Origin: JAVBTR01 sp031556065
GTDB lineage: Bacteria; Bacillota; Clostridia; Christensenellales; Aristaeellaceae
DNA: 64,000 nucleotides
Reading direction: 5' to 3'
Assembly: GCA_031556065.1 (NCBI GenBank)
Contig: JAVBTR010000002.1
Coordinates: forward strand, 54,649 to 118,648
Shown: one piece after another, positions 33,753 to 43,029 of the stretch
Layout of the letters: each line of letters opens with the position of its first letter
How positions within the stretch are numbered: position 1 is the first letter of the stretch
The notes under the pieces: model-generated
What the model saw: the letters and a program-made list of their open reading frames with translations, nothing else
What the model was told of the DNA's origin: nothing
Databases searched by the model: none
Translations under genes and position numbers: made by a program

Positions 33753-34697
33753 TTACCCTTTAACAGAGCCAACCGTCAAGCCGGCTACAACATACCGTTG
33801 GAAGAAGGGGTAAGCGCAGGCGATGGGCACTACAATAAACACCACCAGTGCCATGCGCAGGGTTTGAGAAGGCAGGTTCGCTGTCATCTTGGCAGCTTCA
33901 ACGCCGATCATGGCGCTGTTCTTGGCCAAGAACGAAGCGTTGCGCTGTATCTTCATAAGCAGGTACTGAAGCGGAATCAGCTTTTCGTTGGTGCTGATGT
34001 AAAGCAGCGCCAGGAACCAATCGTTCCAATAAGCCAAGGCCGTTAACAGTGCAACCGTTGCAATACCGGGCTTTACGATGGGAAGAATAATGCTTATCAG
34101 CGTGCGGTATTCGCCGGAACCGTCGATGTGGGCTGCCTCGATCAGATCGTAGGGCACAGAGGTTTGGAAAAACGTACGCATAATGATAATGTTAAAGGGA
34201 CTTACCAGCATGGGTACAATCATAGATGCGTAGTTATTGGACAGTCCTAAAACGGTTTTGCAGATGATGTAGGTGGGAATCAACCCGCCGCCAAAGATCA
34301 TGGTGAAAAAACTGATGAAGTTGAAAAAGCCTCTGTATTTATAGTCTTTGCGGAACAGGGGGTAGGCATACATAACGCACATCACCACGCTGATAATCGT
34401 GCCCAGAATGGTAATGTAAAAGGAATTGAAGTAGCTGCGCCATAGCTGATCGCCCATTTTAAGTACGTAGGTATAGGCATCCACTCCCCAGGTTTGGGGT
34501 ATGAAGGAGTAACCAATTTGACGGATACTCTCCTCAGAAGAAAAGGAAATAATCACCACAAAGATAAAAGGTACGATACAGATAAGCGAGACTAAAATCA
34601 GTATCACATGGAAGGAAAGCTCTGCCGGAAGACTCAGGGCATTTAGGCGGTTTACCTTGCCTTCCCGTTTTATATCGTTGGCTTGAATGTTGCTCAT
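33753..34697 (-). CDS. YtcP-type sugar ABC transporter permease (system 2)
   Basis: 314 residues with about six membrane helices. The EAA loop reads IEAAHIDGSGEYRTLISIIL near residue 190 and the C-terminus VAGLTVGSVKG fits the family ending. It partners with the LplB-type permease 14 bp upstream and the solute-binding protein downstream. Like the other two systems, there is no ATPase gene with it. Confidence 0.92.
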   Translation of the reverse strand: MSNIQANDIKREGKVNRLNALSLPAELSFHVILILVSLICIVPFIFVVIISFSSEESIRQIGYSFIPQTWGVDAYTYVLKMGDQLWRSYFNSFYITILGTIISVVMCVMYAYPLFRKDYKYRGFFNFISFFTMIFGGGLIPTYIICKTVLGLSNNYASMIVPMLVSPFNIIIMRTFFQTSVPYDLIEAAHIDGSGEYRTLISIILPIVKPGIATVALLTALAYWNDWFLALLYISTNEKLIPLQYLLMKIQRNASFLAKNSAMIGVEAAKMTANLPSQTLRMALVVFIVVPIACAYPFFQRYVVAGLTVGSVKG

Positions 34698-34711
34698 ATT
34701 CGCCCCTCCCG

Positions 34712-35683
34712 TTAAAACAAGCTGGATTCTGAATCAACCTTGCGGACGATGGCGTTCGCAGTGATGATGCAGACGAGCCCAACCGCATTTTGCAGGAACC
34801 CTGCGGCGGAGTTTTTGCCGACGTTGCCCGTGTTGATATACGAGGTGTAAACGTAAGTATCGATTACCAATGTGGCAGGGCGCAAGGGCCCAGAGTTAAG
34901 AGGTACGTTGAAGAATAGACCAAAGTCCGCGTTGAAGATTTTGCCTACGTTCATAATGAACAGGATAATAATCATGGAACGGATGCTTGGAATGGTAATG
35001 TTTTTAATCTGCTGCCATTTGCTGGCCCCATCCACTGCAGCAGCTTCATACAGCGACGTATCGATGCCGGTAATGGCTGCCAGATAAAGCACAGCGGAAT
35101 AACCAGCGTACTTCCATTGGTTGGCGATGGTAAGAATAACTGGCCAGTAGGTAGGATCGTTATACCAGTCCATCACCTTTCCGCCCATGCTCTTTTGCAA
35201 GTGAACCAGCATGCCGCTGGTGGGATCTAGGAAAGCCAGTACAAAGTAGCTGGCTACAACCCAGCTAAGGAAGTAGGGGAAGAACATCAGGGTTTGGTAA
35301 GTCTTAGCCAGAAATTTGGTACGTAATTCCGAAAGCATAATTGCCAGAGAAACAGAAACCACAATGCCAAGCACAATCCAGAACGCATTATACAGCAATG
35401 TGTTACGAACCATGACAATCGTATCCGGTGAAAAGAACAAAAACTTAAAATTCTCAAAGCCAACCCATTTTGAATGCATCAGGTTATTCCAAAAGGTGTT
35501 TGCCTTGGTATATATTTTGTAATCTTTAAAAGCCAAGACAATACCAAACATAGGTAAATAGCGCAACAGCAGGTACCAGATGGCACCAGGGGCTACCATG
35601 GAAGTTAACGCAGCGGTTTTTTTCCAGTTGTTAATCCCGCCGTGCTTCGTTTTCTTCCGTGGTTTGGATTGAGCGCTCAGCAT
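34712..35683 (-). CDS. LplB-type sugar ABC transporter permease (system 2)
   Basis: 323 residues from ATG 35683 (AAGGAGG upstream). Six predicted membrane helices; the family pattern YLPMFGIVLAFKDYKIY follows the first helix, and the EAA loop is YEAAAVDGASKWQQIKNITI near residue 225. First gene of system 2, preceded by a well-formed promoter and an inverted repeat. No two-component system is adjacent to this transporter, unlike systems 1 and 3, so control may come from a DNA-binding repressor acting at that inverted repeat. Confidence 0.92.
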   Translation of the reverse strand: MLSAQSKPRKKTKHGGINNWKKTAALTSMVAPGAIWYLLLRYLPMFGIVLAFKDYKIYTKANTFWNNLMHSKWVGFENFKFLFFSPDTIVMVRNTLLYNAFWIVLGIVVSVSLAIMLSELRTKFLAKTYQTLMFFPYFLSWVVASYFVLAFLDPTSGMLVHLQKSMGGKVMDWYNDPTYWPVILTIANQWKYAGYSAVLYLAAITGIDTSLYEAAAVDGASKWQQIKNITIPSIRSMIIILFIMNVGKIFNADFGLFFNVPLNSGPLRPATLVIDTYVYTSYINTGNVGKNSAAGFLQNAVGLVCIITANAIVRKVDSESSLF

Positions 35684-35744
35684 AAAAAGCCTCCTTCTAT
35701 CGGGGTGACTCCAATGGTGCATTATTGCTAAATGAACTGTCTTT

Positions 35745-35773
35745 ATTGTAAATTAGTTTGTGCATGTTGTCAT
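35745..35773 (-). promoter_or_regulatory. Promoter of sugar ABC operon 2
   Basis: On the minus strand ATGACA (35768-35773) and TACAAT (35745-35750) are separated by exactly 17 bp, 62 bp upstream of the permease start. Confidence 0.6.
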
Positions 35774-35809
35774 GGTTTGTGGTTGCGTTCTCTTGTTTAT
35801 TCTTGTTTG

Positions 35810-35828
35810 GTTGTGTTGGCCACACAAC
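35810..35828. promoter_or_regulatory. Inverted repeat, possible operator upstream of ABC operon 2
   Basis: GTTGTGT (35810-35816), a 5-base spacer and ACACAAC (35822-35828) form a perfect 7-bp inverted repeat about 40 bp upstream of the -35 box. The rest of 35684-36002 is AT-rich and holds no gene. Confidence 0.4.
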
Positions 35829-35954
35829 AAGACAACTTATACGCCTGTCTATGCAAAAACACATAAGATAAGTGAATTTCTTCTTTATCCGCTTTATAAT
35901 ACAACTTATTTGTCTTCAGTTGTAAGGAGTTGTTCTTGCGGCCCATACCATAAG

Positions 35955-35998
35955 AAGCGCTGGTATCATTTGTTCGAACAAACGAAACCAGCGCCCTA
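35955..35998 (-). terminator. Hairpin after the NlpC/P60 gene
   Basis: A long inverted repeat centred on TTGTTCGAACAA, with outer arms AGCGCTGGT and ACCAGCGC, lies just after the stop codon at 36003. It is a likely terminator for the minus-strand gene, though the T-run is weak. Confidence 0.55.
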
Positions 35999-36002
35999 TT
36001 AA

Positions 36003-36764
36003 TCAGCCATTATCCACCCCTGTTAAAAACTTGCTTTGCATATAGCCATATCTGCCGTTGTACTTAATGCCTGTCCAGTCGGTACTATTGTCGCCTGTAA
36101 GGACCACCGCAGTGCCCACGGGAATTTGCCACCAAAGCCTGCAAGTGATGGATGGCTCAGCCCGCATCTTAACCGGCTTGCCGTTGGATGCATAAACCGT
36201 AGCATTGGGGCCGGAAACAGGCTCCGCAGCTTTAACAGACACCACCAGAGTTCCATCGTAGGGTATGGCATCCAACAAGCCAGACCAGCTCCACCCAGCT
36301 TTGGTCAGCGCCGTAACAGCTCTGTTCTGATAGCTTTCATCTGTTTCCCCTGTTTTGCGGGTACAGATAATATCTTGCCGGGCTTTGGGCGTGGTGGCGT
36401 GAATCACTGTTAAAGGCTCAAGGCTTGTAATCAGCCCGATATGATAATAATCATATGGCAAGGCCGCGCTGTAATACGCTCCGCCAGGCTTATAGATACC
36501 GCTCATTTTACTTATATCGCTTCTGGCTTTAAATACCACTGCCGCTAATTTCACTTGGTTCCAACTGAAAACCATGGCCTGGCCGTGGCAGTACATTCTT
36601 ATAATCCGGTTGGAACCATGATAGATGGCCGCGCTTTGCATTTTGTAGCCCCTCACAAAGGCACCAGAGCAATCGATGCCATTTTTATCGTTGCTGCCCG
36701 GAGATTGATAGGGCCAGCCGATCATTTGGCCGAAGGCTTGAATTAGTTGATCTCGATCTAACAA
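36003..36764 (-). CDS. NlpC/P60 endopeptidase with SH3b domain (endolysin-like)
   Basis: 253 residues starting at TTG 36764, six bases after AGGAGGTGA. The N-terminal NlpC/P60-type peptidase has the nucleophile cysteine in NGIDCSGAFVRGY (about residue 31) and the histidine in DYYHIGLI (about residue 108). An SH3b domain covers about 185-250 (GKPVKMRAEPS, GRYGYMQSKFL). There is no signal peptide, as in phage endolysins that depend on a holin, and a holin-family gene lies 4 kb downstream on the same strand. It would cut peptide bonds in the cell-wall peptidoglycan. It could also be a remnant of a prophage lysis cassette. Confidence 0.82.
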   Translation of the reverse strand: MLDRDQLIQAFGQMIGWPYQSPGSNDKNGIDCSGAFVRGYKMQSAAIYHGSNRIIRMYCHGQAMVFSWNQVKLAAVVFKARSDISKMSGIYKPGGAYYSAALPYDYYHIGLITSLEPLTVIHATTPKARQDIICTRKTGETDESYQNRAVTALTKAGWSWSGLLDAIPYDGTLVVSVKAAEPVSGPNATVYASNGKPVKMRAEPSITCRLWWQIPVGTAVVLTGDNSTDWTGIKYNGRYGYMQSKFLTGVDNG

Positions 36765-36939
36765 AATCGTTCACCTCCTCATTCATCATATTACGTTTTA
36801 CCTTTAACGTTGTGATACAAGGGCCAGATTTAAGTATTTTATTAGGTGAGCAAATTGCCCATTGTATACAGCGCGCTAATATGTTAAAATTCATTAAACA
36901 CATAACCGTTTCACAACTTTACCTTCCAGGCTGTCAGCT

Positions 36940-36992
36940 TGGCCTTTTTTACATTTTGTTTGTTATAATCTGGTAAAACATTGTCTTATAAT
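36940..36992 (+). promoter_or_regulatory. Tandem promoters of the 37013 gene
   Basis: Two perfect TATAAT boxes occur at 36964-36969 and 36987-36992. The first has TTGGCC (36940-36945) at an 18-bp distance; the second lacks a clear -35. The gene starts 20 bp beyond the second. Confidence 0.5.
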
Positions 36993-37012
36993 ATACGAAA
37001 GAGGTGGCAGCA

Positions 37013-38884
37013 ATGGCAAAAACACATTTAAGAAAAACACGGAGCTTGGCAATACTGGTGGTAGCCGCGCTAATCTTGTTTTCAAGCGCGCTGGCCTTGG
37101 CGGAAACGCCGGGCTCGTTTACTTGGGAATTCAGCGGATATTACTTCGCCAATGCCTTTTTTGAAGAGCAGGTGAAGGATGAAGCCCAAGGCCTTGAAGA
37201 CGCGGCACTTGTGTATGTCACGCTGATGGCCGAAACCCCCGACGAAGATGGCTGGCCCTTTTCCCTTTCCAAAACCAGCTTTAAATTAATGACCCCCTGT
37301 GGCGAATTGCATACCTATGACACCATATATGTTTGGGATGAAATGCTTCTGTTCATTTACGCCATTCCGGATACTACCTTCACTTCCACCCAAGGGTTCA
37401 AGATGATCGTACAACCCTCAAAGGAAATTGAGCCTCTTGAAATCGATCTTGACAACGTATTTCTCTCTTTGGAAGAAATGCCGCAAGATATAACGGAAGA
37501 TATAACAGAAGAACTGATAGAAGACATATTGGATGAGGCGGAGGCAAACGACCCCGTCAGCGATATCACCGTGCAAGAGGATTTGCCTGTTCAAGAGCCC
37601 TCTATTGAACCTGACGAGGAAACAGCTCCCACAACTCAAGGGGAGGATACTCTTATCTCCACATTGCTTGAAGCCTGCGTCGTTGGCGCGGAAAAAAAGC
37701 CTTGGGAATCCGCGATTTACGCCGCTGGAGCGGAAGATGCTGCTTATAATGAAGAAACTGTCACGTTCAAATTGCGCAGCTTTAACCCCCAGATTAAATC
37801 CGTGGAAGATGATGAGGACGCGTTTATCCACATGCTCGAAAACACCCAGGCCTACGATCTGGAAGTGACGCTGACTTTAAATGAAGCTGGCGACGGCTTC
37901 ACCGACAAGAGTGTTAAGGCCATGAAGACCGCTGTCACCAAGGCGGCCACCGCCAGCGAAGCGGCCTATGATAACAAGCGGTTCCTATCCGGACTCACAA
38001 GCTACCTCTTCCCGGCACCGCTGAAAACCGTTACCAAGGCCGAGGAAGTGCTTAAAGATAACGGCACCTTCCACCGCTGGCTGGGCATAGATTCTCAGCC
38101 CATGGAAGGGGATTACTCGGATTGGGCACCCTTCTTCTATGGCATTACAACTACAACCCTGTCCACCAAGGCCGGACCAAACAACTTAACCGTTAAATGT
38201 ACAGGCATCAATCCCGAAACCCTTCTTAAAACCGCCAGTAAAAATACCCTTGCCTATTATTCCGCCATCGCCTTTGCCAACGCCACGGATTCCGATGAGA
38301 TCAGCGAGAAGCTGCTGGAAGAATTGGCGGATACGGCCATCACCATGCGCAAAAAAGGAACAGAAAAGCTGGCTATTCCCGTTACCATCGATGGCTTATT
38401 TAAGGGGCAAGTGGGCAGTGAATACTACGATTACATTACCCTCTACGATTACTCAAGCGTCCTGTGGGATTTGGAAGACGTGATCCGCGATCTGCCCGAT
38501 TATCCCGCCATAGCATTCCCTAAAACGGGCCGATTAAGCGGCTCTACCTCCGGTACAAAGGTCATTATTAAAGCGCCCAAGGGCGACGACGCATACTATA
38601 TCCAGCTTCGCAAGTATTCAAACGATGCGTTCGCAGTATCCGCCTTCATCGCCGCGGGTAAATCTTGCAATATTCGTGTGCCCCAGGGAGATTATTATTT
38701 TCTGATCGCCTCGGGCACAAGCTGGTATGGGGAAACCGCTATGTTCGGCAACTATGGTTCTTACAGCCGGACAGAGCTATTTGAAGTCTATTCCAGCAAA
38801 TACTACCACACCATTACCCTCAGGGTCAGTGAAGGCGGCAATATGTCACAGTGGAATAGCGATCCCAGCGATTTCGCCCACTAA
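37013..38884 (+). CDS. Large secreted protein of unknown function
   Basis: 623 residues from ATG 37013 (AGAGGTGG upstream; a GTG three codons earlier lies in that site). A signal peptide spans about residues 1-30 (LALAE). Residues ~30-140 are a beta-rich domain, ~140-215 an acidic low-complexity linker (repeated Glu/Asp, PEPxxE-type), ~215-480 a mostly helical domain and ~500-600 a beta domain whose aromatic pattern TSWYGETAMFGNYGSYS recurs in other clostridial secreted proteins that I cannot name. No catalytic motif or wall anchor was recognised. It is monocistronic, between tandem promoters and a strong terminator. Probably extracytoplasmic. Confidence 0.7.
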   Translation: MAKTHLRKTRSLAILVVAALILFSSALALAETPGSFTWEFSGYYFANAFFEEQVKDEAQGLEDAALVYVTLMAETPDEDGWPFSLSKTSFKLMTPCGELHTYDTIYVWDEMLLFIYAIPDTTFTSTQGFKMIVQPSKEIEPLEIDLDNVFLSLEEMPQDITEDITEELIEDILDEAEANDPVSDITVQEDLPVQEPSIEPDEETAPTTQGEDTLISTLLEACVVGAEKKPWESAIYAAGAEDAAYNEETVTFKLRSFNPQIKSVEDDEDAFIHMLENTQAYDLEVTLTLNEAGDGFTDKSVKAMKTAVTKAATASEAAYDNKRFLSGLTSYLFPAPLKTVTKAEEVLKDNGTFHRWLGIDSQPMEGDYSDWAPFFYGITTTTLSTKAGPNNLTVKCTGINPETLLKTASKNTLAYYSAIAFANATDSDEISEKLLEELADTAITMRKKGTEKLAIPVTIDGLFKGQVGSEYYDYITLYDYSSVLWDLEDVIRDLPDYPAIAFPKTGRLSGSTSGTKVIIKAPKGDDAYYIQLRKYSNDAFAVSAFIAAGKSCNIRVPQGDYYFLIASGTSWYGETAMFGNYGSYSRTELFEVYSSKYYHTITLRVSEGGNMSQWNSDPSDFAH

Positions 38885-38905
38885 CACGTTGGCGCACTGC
38901 TCAAT

Positions 38906-38936
38906 AAAAAAGCCTAGCGAAAGCTAGGCTTTTTTA
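38906..38936 (+). terminator. Terminator with GAAA tetraloop
   Basis: AGCCTAGC-GAAA-GCTAGGCT (38911-38930) is followed by TTTTTT, a textbook hairpin with a stable GNRA loop. Confidence 0.9.
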
Positions 38937-39033
38937 TACATTATTAGAAGTAAAATTTAAATAAATGGGAGGAATCCCAGGGTACGAAGCGAATCACATT
39001 TTAATAACATATACAAATGAGGAGACGGATAAG

Positions 39034-39960
39034 TTGCAGCATTTTTTAAAAGCATTTATAGCGTTAGCGCTTATTTTTACCATGGGCTTTGGTTCAGCAA
39101 TGGCGCAGGATGATGTTTTTCCCTACAATCGAGAAGGCTTCGTTGACGAAGGCGAGTATGTTTACGAAAACGATGAAGAAGGCGTTTGGCGTTATGTAAG
39201 CCCAACGCTACGGATTGAAATCCTCCGGCATCACGATGAAGCCAACAAGCTGGTCTGGCATGAGGCGGAAATCTTTTCCAAAGAACCTGAACGCTTTAAA
39301 ATGATTCCTAAGGATATTACACGCCGCTGGAAAAAGCTGGACTATGTGCCTATTATTGCCAAGGAAAATGGCGTTGTTTTCGCCCTTAACAGCGATTTTG
39401 CCCACCTGCGTATGGAAGGAAAACGCACCCCCGGCATTATTGTGCGGGATGGACAAATCGTGGTAGAAAAAACCCGCAACAGAAAAAGTACCGTCTTTCC
39501 CAATCTAGATTTATTGGCATTGTTTGAAGATGGGGATATGAAGGTATTCGAGTTCGATGAAATAACAGGTCAAGAGCTCATAGATATGGGCGCTGTGGAT
39601 GTGCTGGCCTTTGGTCCCAACCTGGTGCGTGACGGCGAGGTGAATACGGAGGATGTGAAAAAGTATGGCATCTACAGGGAGCCCCGTACCGCCATCGGCA
39701 TGTATGAAAAAGGCCACTACCTTGCCATTATGGTGGAGGGCCGTACAAAGCGCAGCAAAGGCATCAACCTTGAAAACCTGGCTGCTCTGTTTAGGGAACA
39801 TGGCTGCTCCCTGGCCTTTAACCTGGACGGAGGCCAATCCGCCACCATGGTCTTTATGGGCAAGCAAATTATTCAGGCTGGTGATGGCCAGAATGCCAAA
39901 GCACGCTCCACAGCGGAAATTTTCGCCATTGGCTACACGAAAAGCGTAACACAACCATAG
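39034..39960 (+). CDS. Phosphodiester glycosidase (NAGPA-like) family protein, secreted
   Basis: About 308 residues from TTG 39034, nine bases after GAGGAG; the upstream in-frame ATG at 38965 has no ribosome site. A signal peptide covers about 1-22 (GSAMAQ). The NAGPA domain (phosphodiester glycosidase, pfam09992) is recognised by FALNSDFAHLR, PRTAIGMYEKGHYLAIMVEGR and the terminal NLDGGQSATMVFMG. In characterised relatives the domain uncovers or hydrolyses GlcNAc-1-phosphodiesters; in bacteria it is linked to exopolysaccharide or teichoic acid processing. The substrate here is unknown. The gene stands alone. Confidence 0.8.
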   Translation: MQHFLKAFIALALIFTMGFGSAMAQDDVFPYNREGFVDEGEYVYENDEEGVWRYVSPTLRIEILRHHDEANKLVWHEAEIFSKEPERFKMIPKDITRRWKKLDYVPIIAKENGVVFALNSDFAHLRMEGKRTPGIIVRDGQIVVEKTRNRKSTVFPNLDLLALFEDGDMKVFEFDEITGQELIDMGAVDVLAFGPNLVRDGEVNTEDVKKYGIYREPRTAIGMYEKGHYLAIMVEGRTKRSKGINLENLAALFREHGCSLAFNLDGGQSATMVFMGKQIIQAGDGQNAKARSTAEIFAIGYTKSVTQP

Positions 39961-40014
39961 GCACTTTCTGCTTCGCCTATACAGTTTTCTTTAGCTTCCC
40001 CAATTACACCCACC

Positions 40015-41052
40015 CTACCCATTCCCCTGATTGGGACCATATTCTTCCAGAATCTCCCCCGTAACGGAATCAAGGCATACAGTATACCGGCCTGTTCTGT
40101 CGGGCTTTTCAAAGGATATTTGCCATTGACAGCTGGTATTGCCGTTGCAAAAGAAGAAGACGTTCACTTGATGCTGTTGAATTTGGGCATCTGTGAGACA
40201 GTAATTGCTTTTCAGCCAATCAAGGGCCAGACGCTGAGCCTCTTCCTTTGGGATATCCTTATCCGCAGGCAGGCTGTTATAGGGACCTTCTACACCCGCT
40301 GCCTTCAATAGCAGATCATACTGGGCACGCTCCTGAAGGGACCAGTTCTCCTTATCCCCTTTCTGTGCGTAAATATCGGAGAAATAATCTTCTGCCTTTT
40401 CCAGTGCCTTAATCTGTTCCTGGCTTTGCTGCAGCTCTTCTTGTAAAAGCGCTTCGCCGTTTAACCAGGCATCGCTGACGGAAGCCATGGCCCGCTTGGG
40501 ATCGATTTCGATGCTGTATCCCCCTATATCGCTTAAATAGACAATAGACCAAACCGGCTTGCCTTTAAACCCAGGCACAAAGCTCACAGTGCGGGCAAGC
40601 CCTTCCGGGGAAATGCCGTAGTAGGTATTCAGCGCCTCTTGGGCTAACTGCAGGGCCTGCTCCATGGAGATATCCTCTGGATCGGGCAGCATATCGCCAG
40701 CCCCCCAAGAGACCCGACAGGCTTCAAACTTTTCACGCAAGGCCGCTCGCTGGGCAATGGTTAGTTTTTCCCATGGGCCCAGGTTATCCTTCACCAATTG
40801 CAGCAGCACGTTTTCTCCGAACTTCCATATAGCCTCTGGATCCTCGCCGCCGATGGCCAGGCCGTGGGCTCCCACCATGGCGGCCAGGGTTTCCTTATCG
40901 TTATCCGTCCAGGCGGAAAGGAACGCGGTTTCCTGTTCCAATAAAGCGATTTCGTCCAGAACAGCGTAAACCGCTGCCTCCATGGCGAACCCGCTGGCAC
41001 AGAAGAAGCATAAAAGCAGCGCTGCCAGAATAGCCATTGTTTTTCTAAACAA
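40015..41052 (-). CDS. Secreted protein with PepSY-like domains
   Basis: About 345 residues from TTG 41052, which follows AAGGGAGTG by six bases; an ATG at 41037 is the alternative. Signal peptide about 1-23 (CASGFA). The body holds segments resembling PepSY domains: residues ~155-190 (a GKPVWSIVYLSDIGGYSIEI strand pair) and the C-terminus (CQWQISFEKPDRTGRYTVCL, then SVTGEI). PepSY domains often inhibit proteases or sit in surface proteins. A Gln/Glu-rich coiled coil (about 205-225) separates them. Single gene, divergent from the YesM kinase of system 2. Function unknown. Confidence 0.65.
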   Translation of the reverse strand: MFRKTMAILAALLLCFFCASGFAMEAAVYAVLDEIALLEQETAFLSAWTDNDKETLAAMVGAHGLAIGGEDPEAIWKFGENVLLQLVKDNLGPWEKLTIAQRAALREKFEACRVSWGAGDMLPDPEDISMEQALQLAQEALNTYYGISPEGLARTVSFVPGFKGKPVWSIVYLSDIGGYSIEIDPKRAMASVSDAWLNGEALLQEELQQSQEQIKALEKAEDYFSDIYAQKGDKENWSLQERAQYDLLLKAAGVEGPYNSLPADKDIPKEEAQRLALDWLKSNYCLTDAQIQQHQVNVFFFCNGNTSCQWQISFEKPDRTGRYTVCLDSVTGEILEEYGPNQGNG

Positions 41053-41142
41053 AAGAATCACTCCCTTCAATTGAATAACGGAAAATGGAAGTGCTTTTTC
41101 CCCTGCGATTTGCTTTCATTTCCTTAAACCAAAGGAAACCCA

Positions 41143-41172
41143 TTGACAGAAGCAGCAAAATAATCATACAAT
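41143..41172 (+). promoter_or_regulatory. Strong promoter of the YesM/AraC system 2
   Basis: A consensus TTGACA (41143-41148) and TACAAT (41167-41172) with 18-bp spacing lie 40 bp before the kinase start at 41212. Confidence 0.65.
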
Positions 41173-41211
41173 CACTGTTATACATAGCTCTATATGAAAC
41201 GAGGATTGCCC

Positions 41212-43029
41212 ATGCTTAAAAACAACAAGCTGTTCAAGCTTTTAAACTGCTTGACTATGGCGCAAAAGCTTATATTGATTTTCCTTGTGTGTGTGCTTTT
41301 GCCTCTTGTGACCCAGCACCTTGTTTATTTTGGTGATATCGAAAATAACATACAAAAAGAATTGCAGGTGCGGCTGGAAACGTCCCTTGCCCAGCGGGCC
41401 AGTTCCATGAACGGGATCTTTTCCGCCGTTTCCGCGCTGACTTTGCGCTACGCCACCGACGAAGCCCTTTATGCCACGCTGGATAGAGAATATCAAACTG
41501 AACTGGATTATCTGATCGCCTACCAAGAATTTTTAAAGCCTGCCCTGCAGTTGGATCCCACTTACCGGCAGGTAGGCAGCATTATCGTGTATACCAATAA
41601 CCAAAGCGTGTTTTCAGGGGCCACCGTGCGTGTAGTAGCGCAATTGGAGCCGAACCTAAGCGAAAACCTGGTCGACTTAAGCTGGGAACCTTTTTCCAAG
41701 GTCAACAGCAATATCGTTCTGCGCGTCGCCCAGGTAGTCGCTTCCACCACCGCCATGTCCGACCGGACCATCAGCCTCATGCGCACGCTGAACCATTACC
41801 CCCAGCATTCAAAATACCAAAAAATGTTGAGGATCGACTTAAACATGGATGAGGTTAGCGCCATTCTTTCCAACCGAGAACTGATGAGCAATATGCTGCT
41901 GGTAGATCAGTACGACAGGGTTCTGGCAGCCAGCACGGGTTACGCTACCACCGGCCCTTTCCCCCACTTTTCGCAGGCCTCCCTGGGCACCAACGATATC
42001 GCTCTGACAGCACCCTTAAAGGATGTGCCCTCCCTTAAGCTGGTGGGTATCTTTAACGGCAGCCTTTTTGAAGACGCCATGCAGGCTGCCCGCACCCGTA
42101 CCCTGCTCATTACCAGCAGTATGCTGCTGGTGGCCATTATCGCCATTGCCATTATCGCCAGGTCTATTACCATACGCCTAAAAATCATGACAGAGCAGGC
42201 CAACGAAATCGCCAAGGGAAATTTTTCCATTATCGACGAAAATGCCTTGGGCACTGATGAAATCGCCCTGCTTGCCAAATCCTCCAACCGCATGGCGGAA
42301 GATTTGCAAGAAAGCATTGAGCGGGAATATGACGCCCGCCTCCGGCAGACCCGCCTTGTAAAGGAACAAACCCAGGCCAAGCTCCAGGCCCTGCAAAGCC
42401 AGGTAGACCCTCACTTTATGTTTAACGCTTTGGAGAGCATCCGCCTAAAAGCCATGCTCAAATCAGAAAACGAAACCGCCCAGATGATCAAATACATGTC
42501 CCGCATGTTCAGACACCTAATCGATTGGGAGGAAGACATTATTCTTTTAAAGGACGATCTGAAATTCTTAAAAGAATACCTGGCCATCCAGCAATACCGC
42601 TACGATGACGACTTCGCCTATTCCCTTACTGTGGCCGACGAGGCTATGGATTGCTATCTGCCTAAGCTGCTTATTCAACCCATTGTCGAAAACGCCTGCG
42701 TTCATGGGGTGGAGGCCGCTACCGGTCGCAGGGAAGTGCACTTGAATATCGCCATCTCGGGAGACATGTTGCTTATCTTGATTAATGACAATGGCACGGG
42801 CATCGAAGAAAAGCAGCTTCAGGCCCTAAAAAACATGCTGGCAGGGGGCGAGAAGCTCAAAGGCTCTGTGGGGCTTTACAATGTTTGCCAGCGGCTTCAA
42901 CTGTATTATGGCGATGGGTATGTGTTCGACGTTTCCAGCCGTTTAGGTACTGGAACAGCCTTTTACCTAACCATTCCCTTCCGGTGTGAAAGGAGCGCGT
43001 TCGATGTATCGGATTCTGATCGTGGATGA
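41212..43029 (+). CDS. YesM-type sensor histidine kinase (system 2)
   Basis: 605 residues from ATG 41212 (ACGAGGA upstream). Membrane helices at about 18-38 and 298-322 enclose an extracellular Cache-type sensor; HAMP follows (about 322-375). The phospho-acceptor is in ALQSQVDPHFMFNALESIR, and the ATPase N box is LLIQPIVENACVHGVE near residue 495, with NDNGTGI and GSVGLYNVCQR G boxes. Its end overlaps the response-regulator gene by 26 bp. Together with the ABC system 3 genes that follow, it is the likely sensor that tunes that transporter. Confidence 0.92.
   Translation: MLKNNKLFKLLNCLTMAQKLILIFLVCVLLPLVTQHLVYFGDIENNIQKELQVRLETSLAQRASSMNGIFSAVSALTLRYATDEALYATLDREYQTELDYLIAYQEFLKPALQLDPTYRQVGSIIVYTNNQSVFSGATVRVVAQLEPNLSENLVDLSWEPFSKVNSNIVLRVAQVVASTTAMSDRTISLMRTLNHYPQHSKYQKMLRIDLNMDEVSAILSNRELMSNMLLVDQYDRVLAASTGYATTGPFPHFSQASLGTNDIALTAPLKDVPSLKLVGIFNGSLFEDAMQAARTRTLLITSSMLLVAIIAIAIIARSITIRLKIMTEQANEIAKGNFSIIDENALGTDEIALLAKSSNRMAEDLQESIEREYDARLRQTRLVKEQTQAKLQALQSQVDPHFMFNALESIRLKAMLKSENETAQMIKYMSRMFRHLIDWEEDIILLKDDLKFLKEYLAIQQYRYDDDFAYSLTVADEAMDCYLPKLLIQPIVENACVHGVEAATGRREVHLNIAISGDMLLILINDNGTGIEEKQLQALKNMLAGGEKLKGSVGLYNVCQRLQLYYGDGYVFDVSSRLGTGTAFYLTIPFRCERSAFDVSDSDRG

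Noticed and set aside
31496..36764. Prophage
   Set aside because: Only holin and endolysin-like genes are present, with no integrase, capsid, tail or attachment site.
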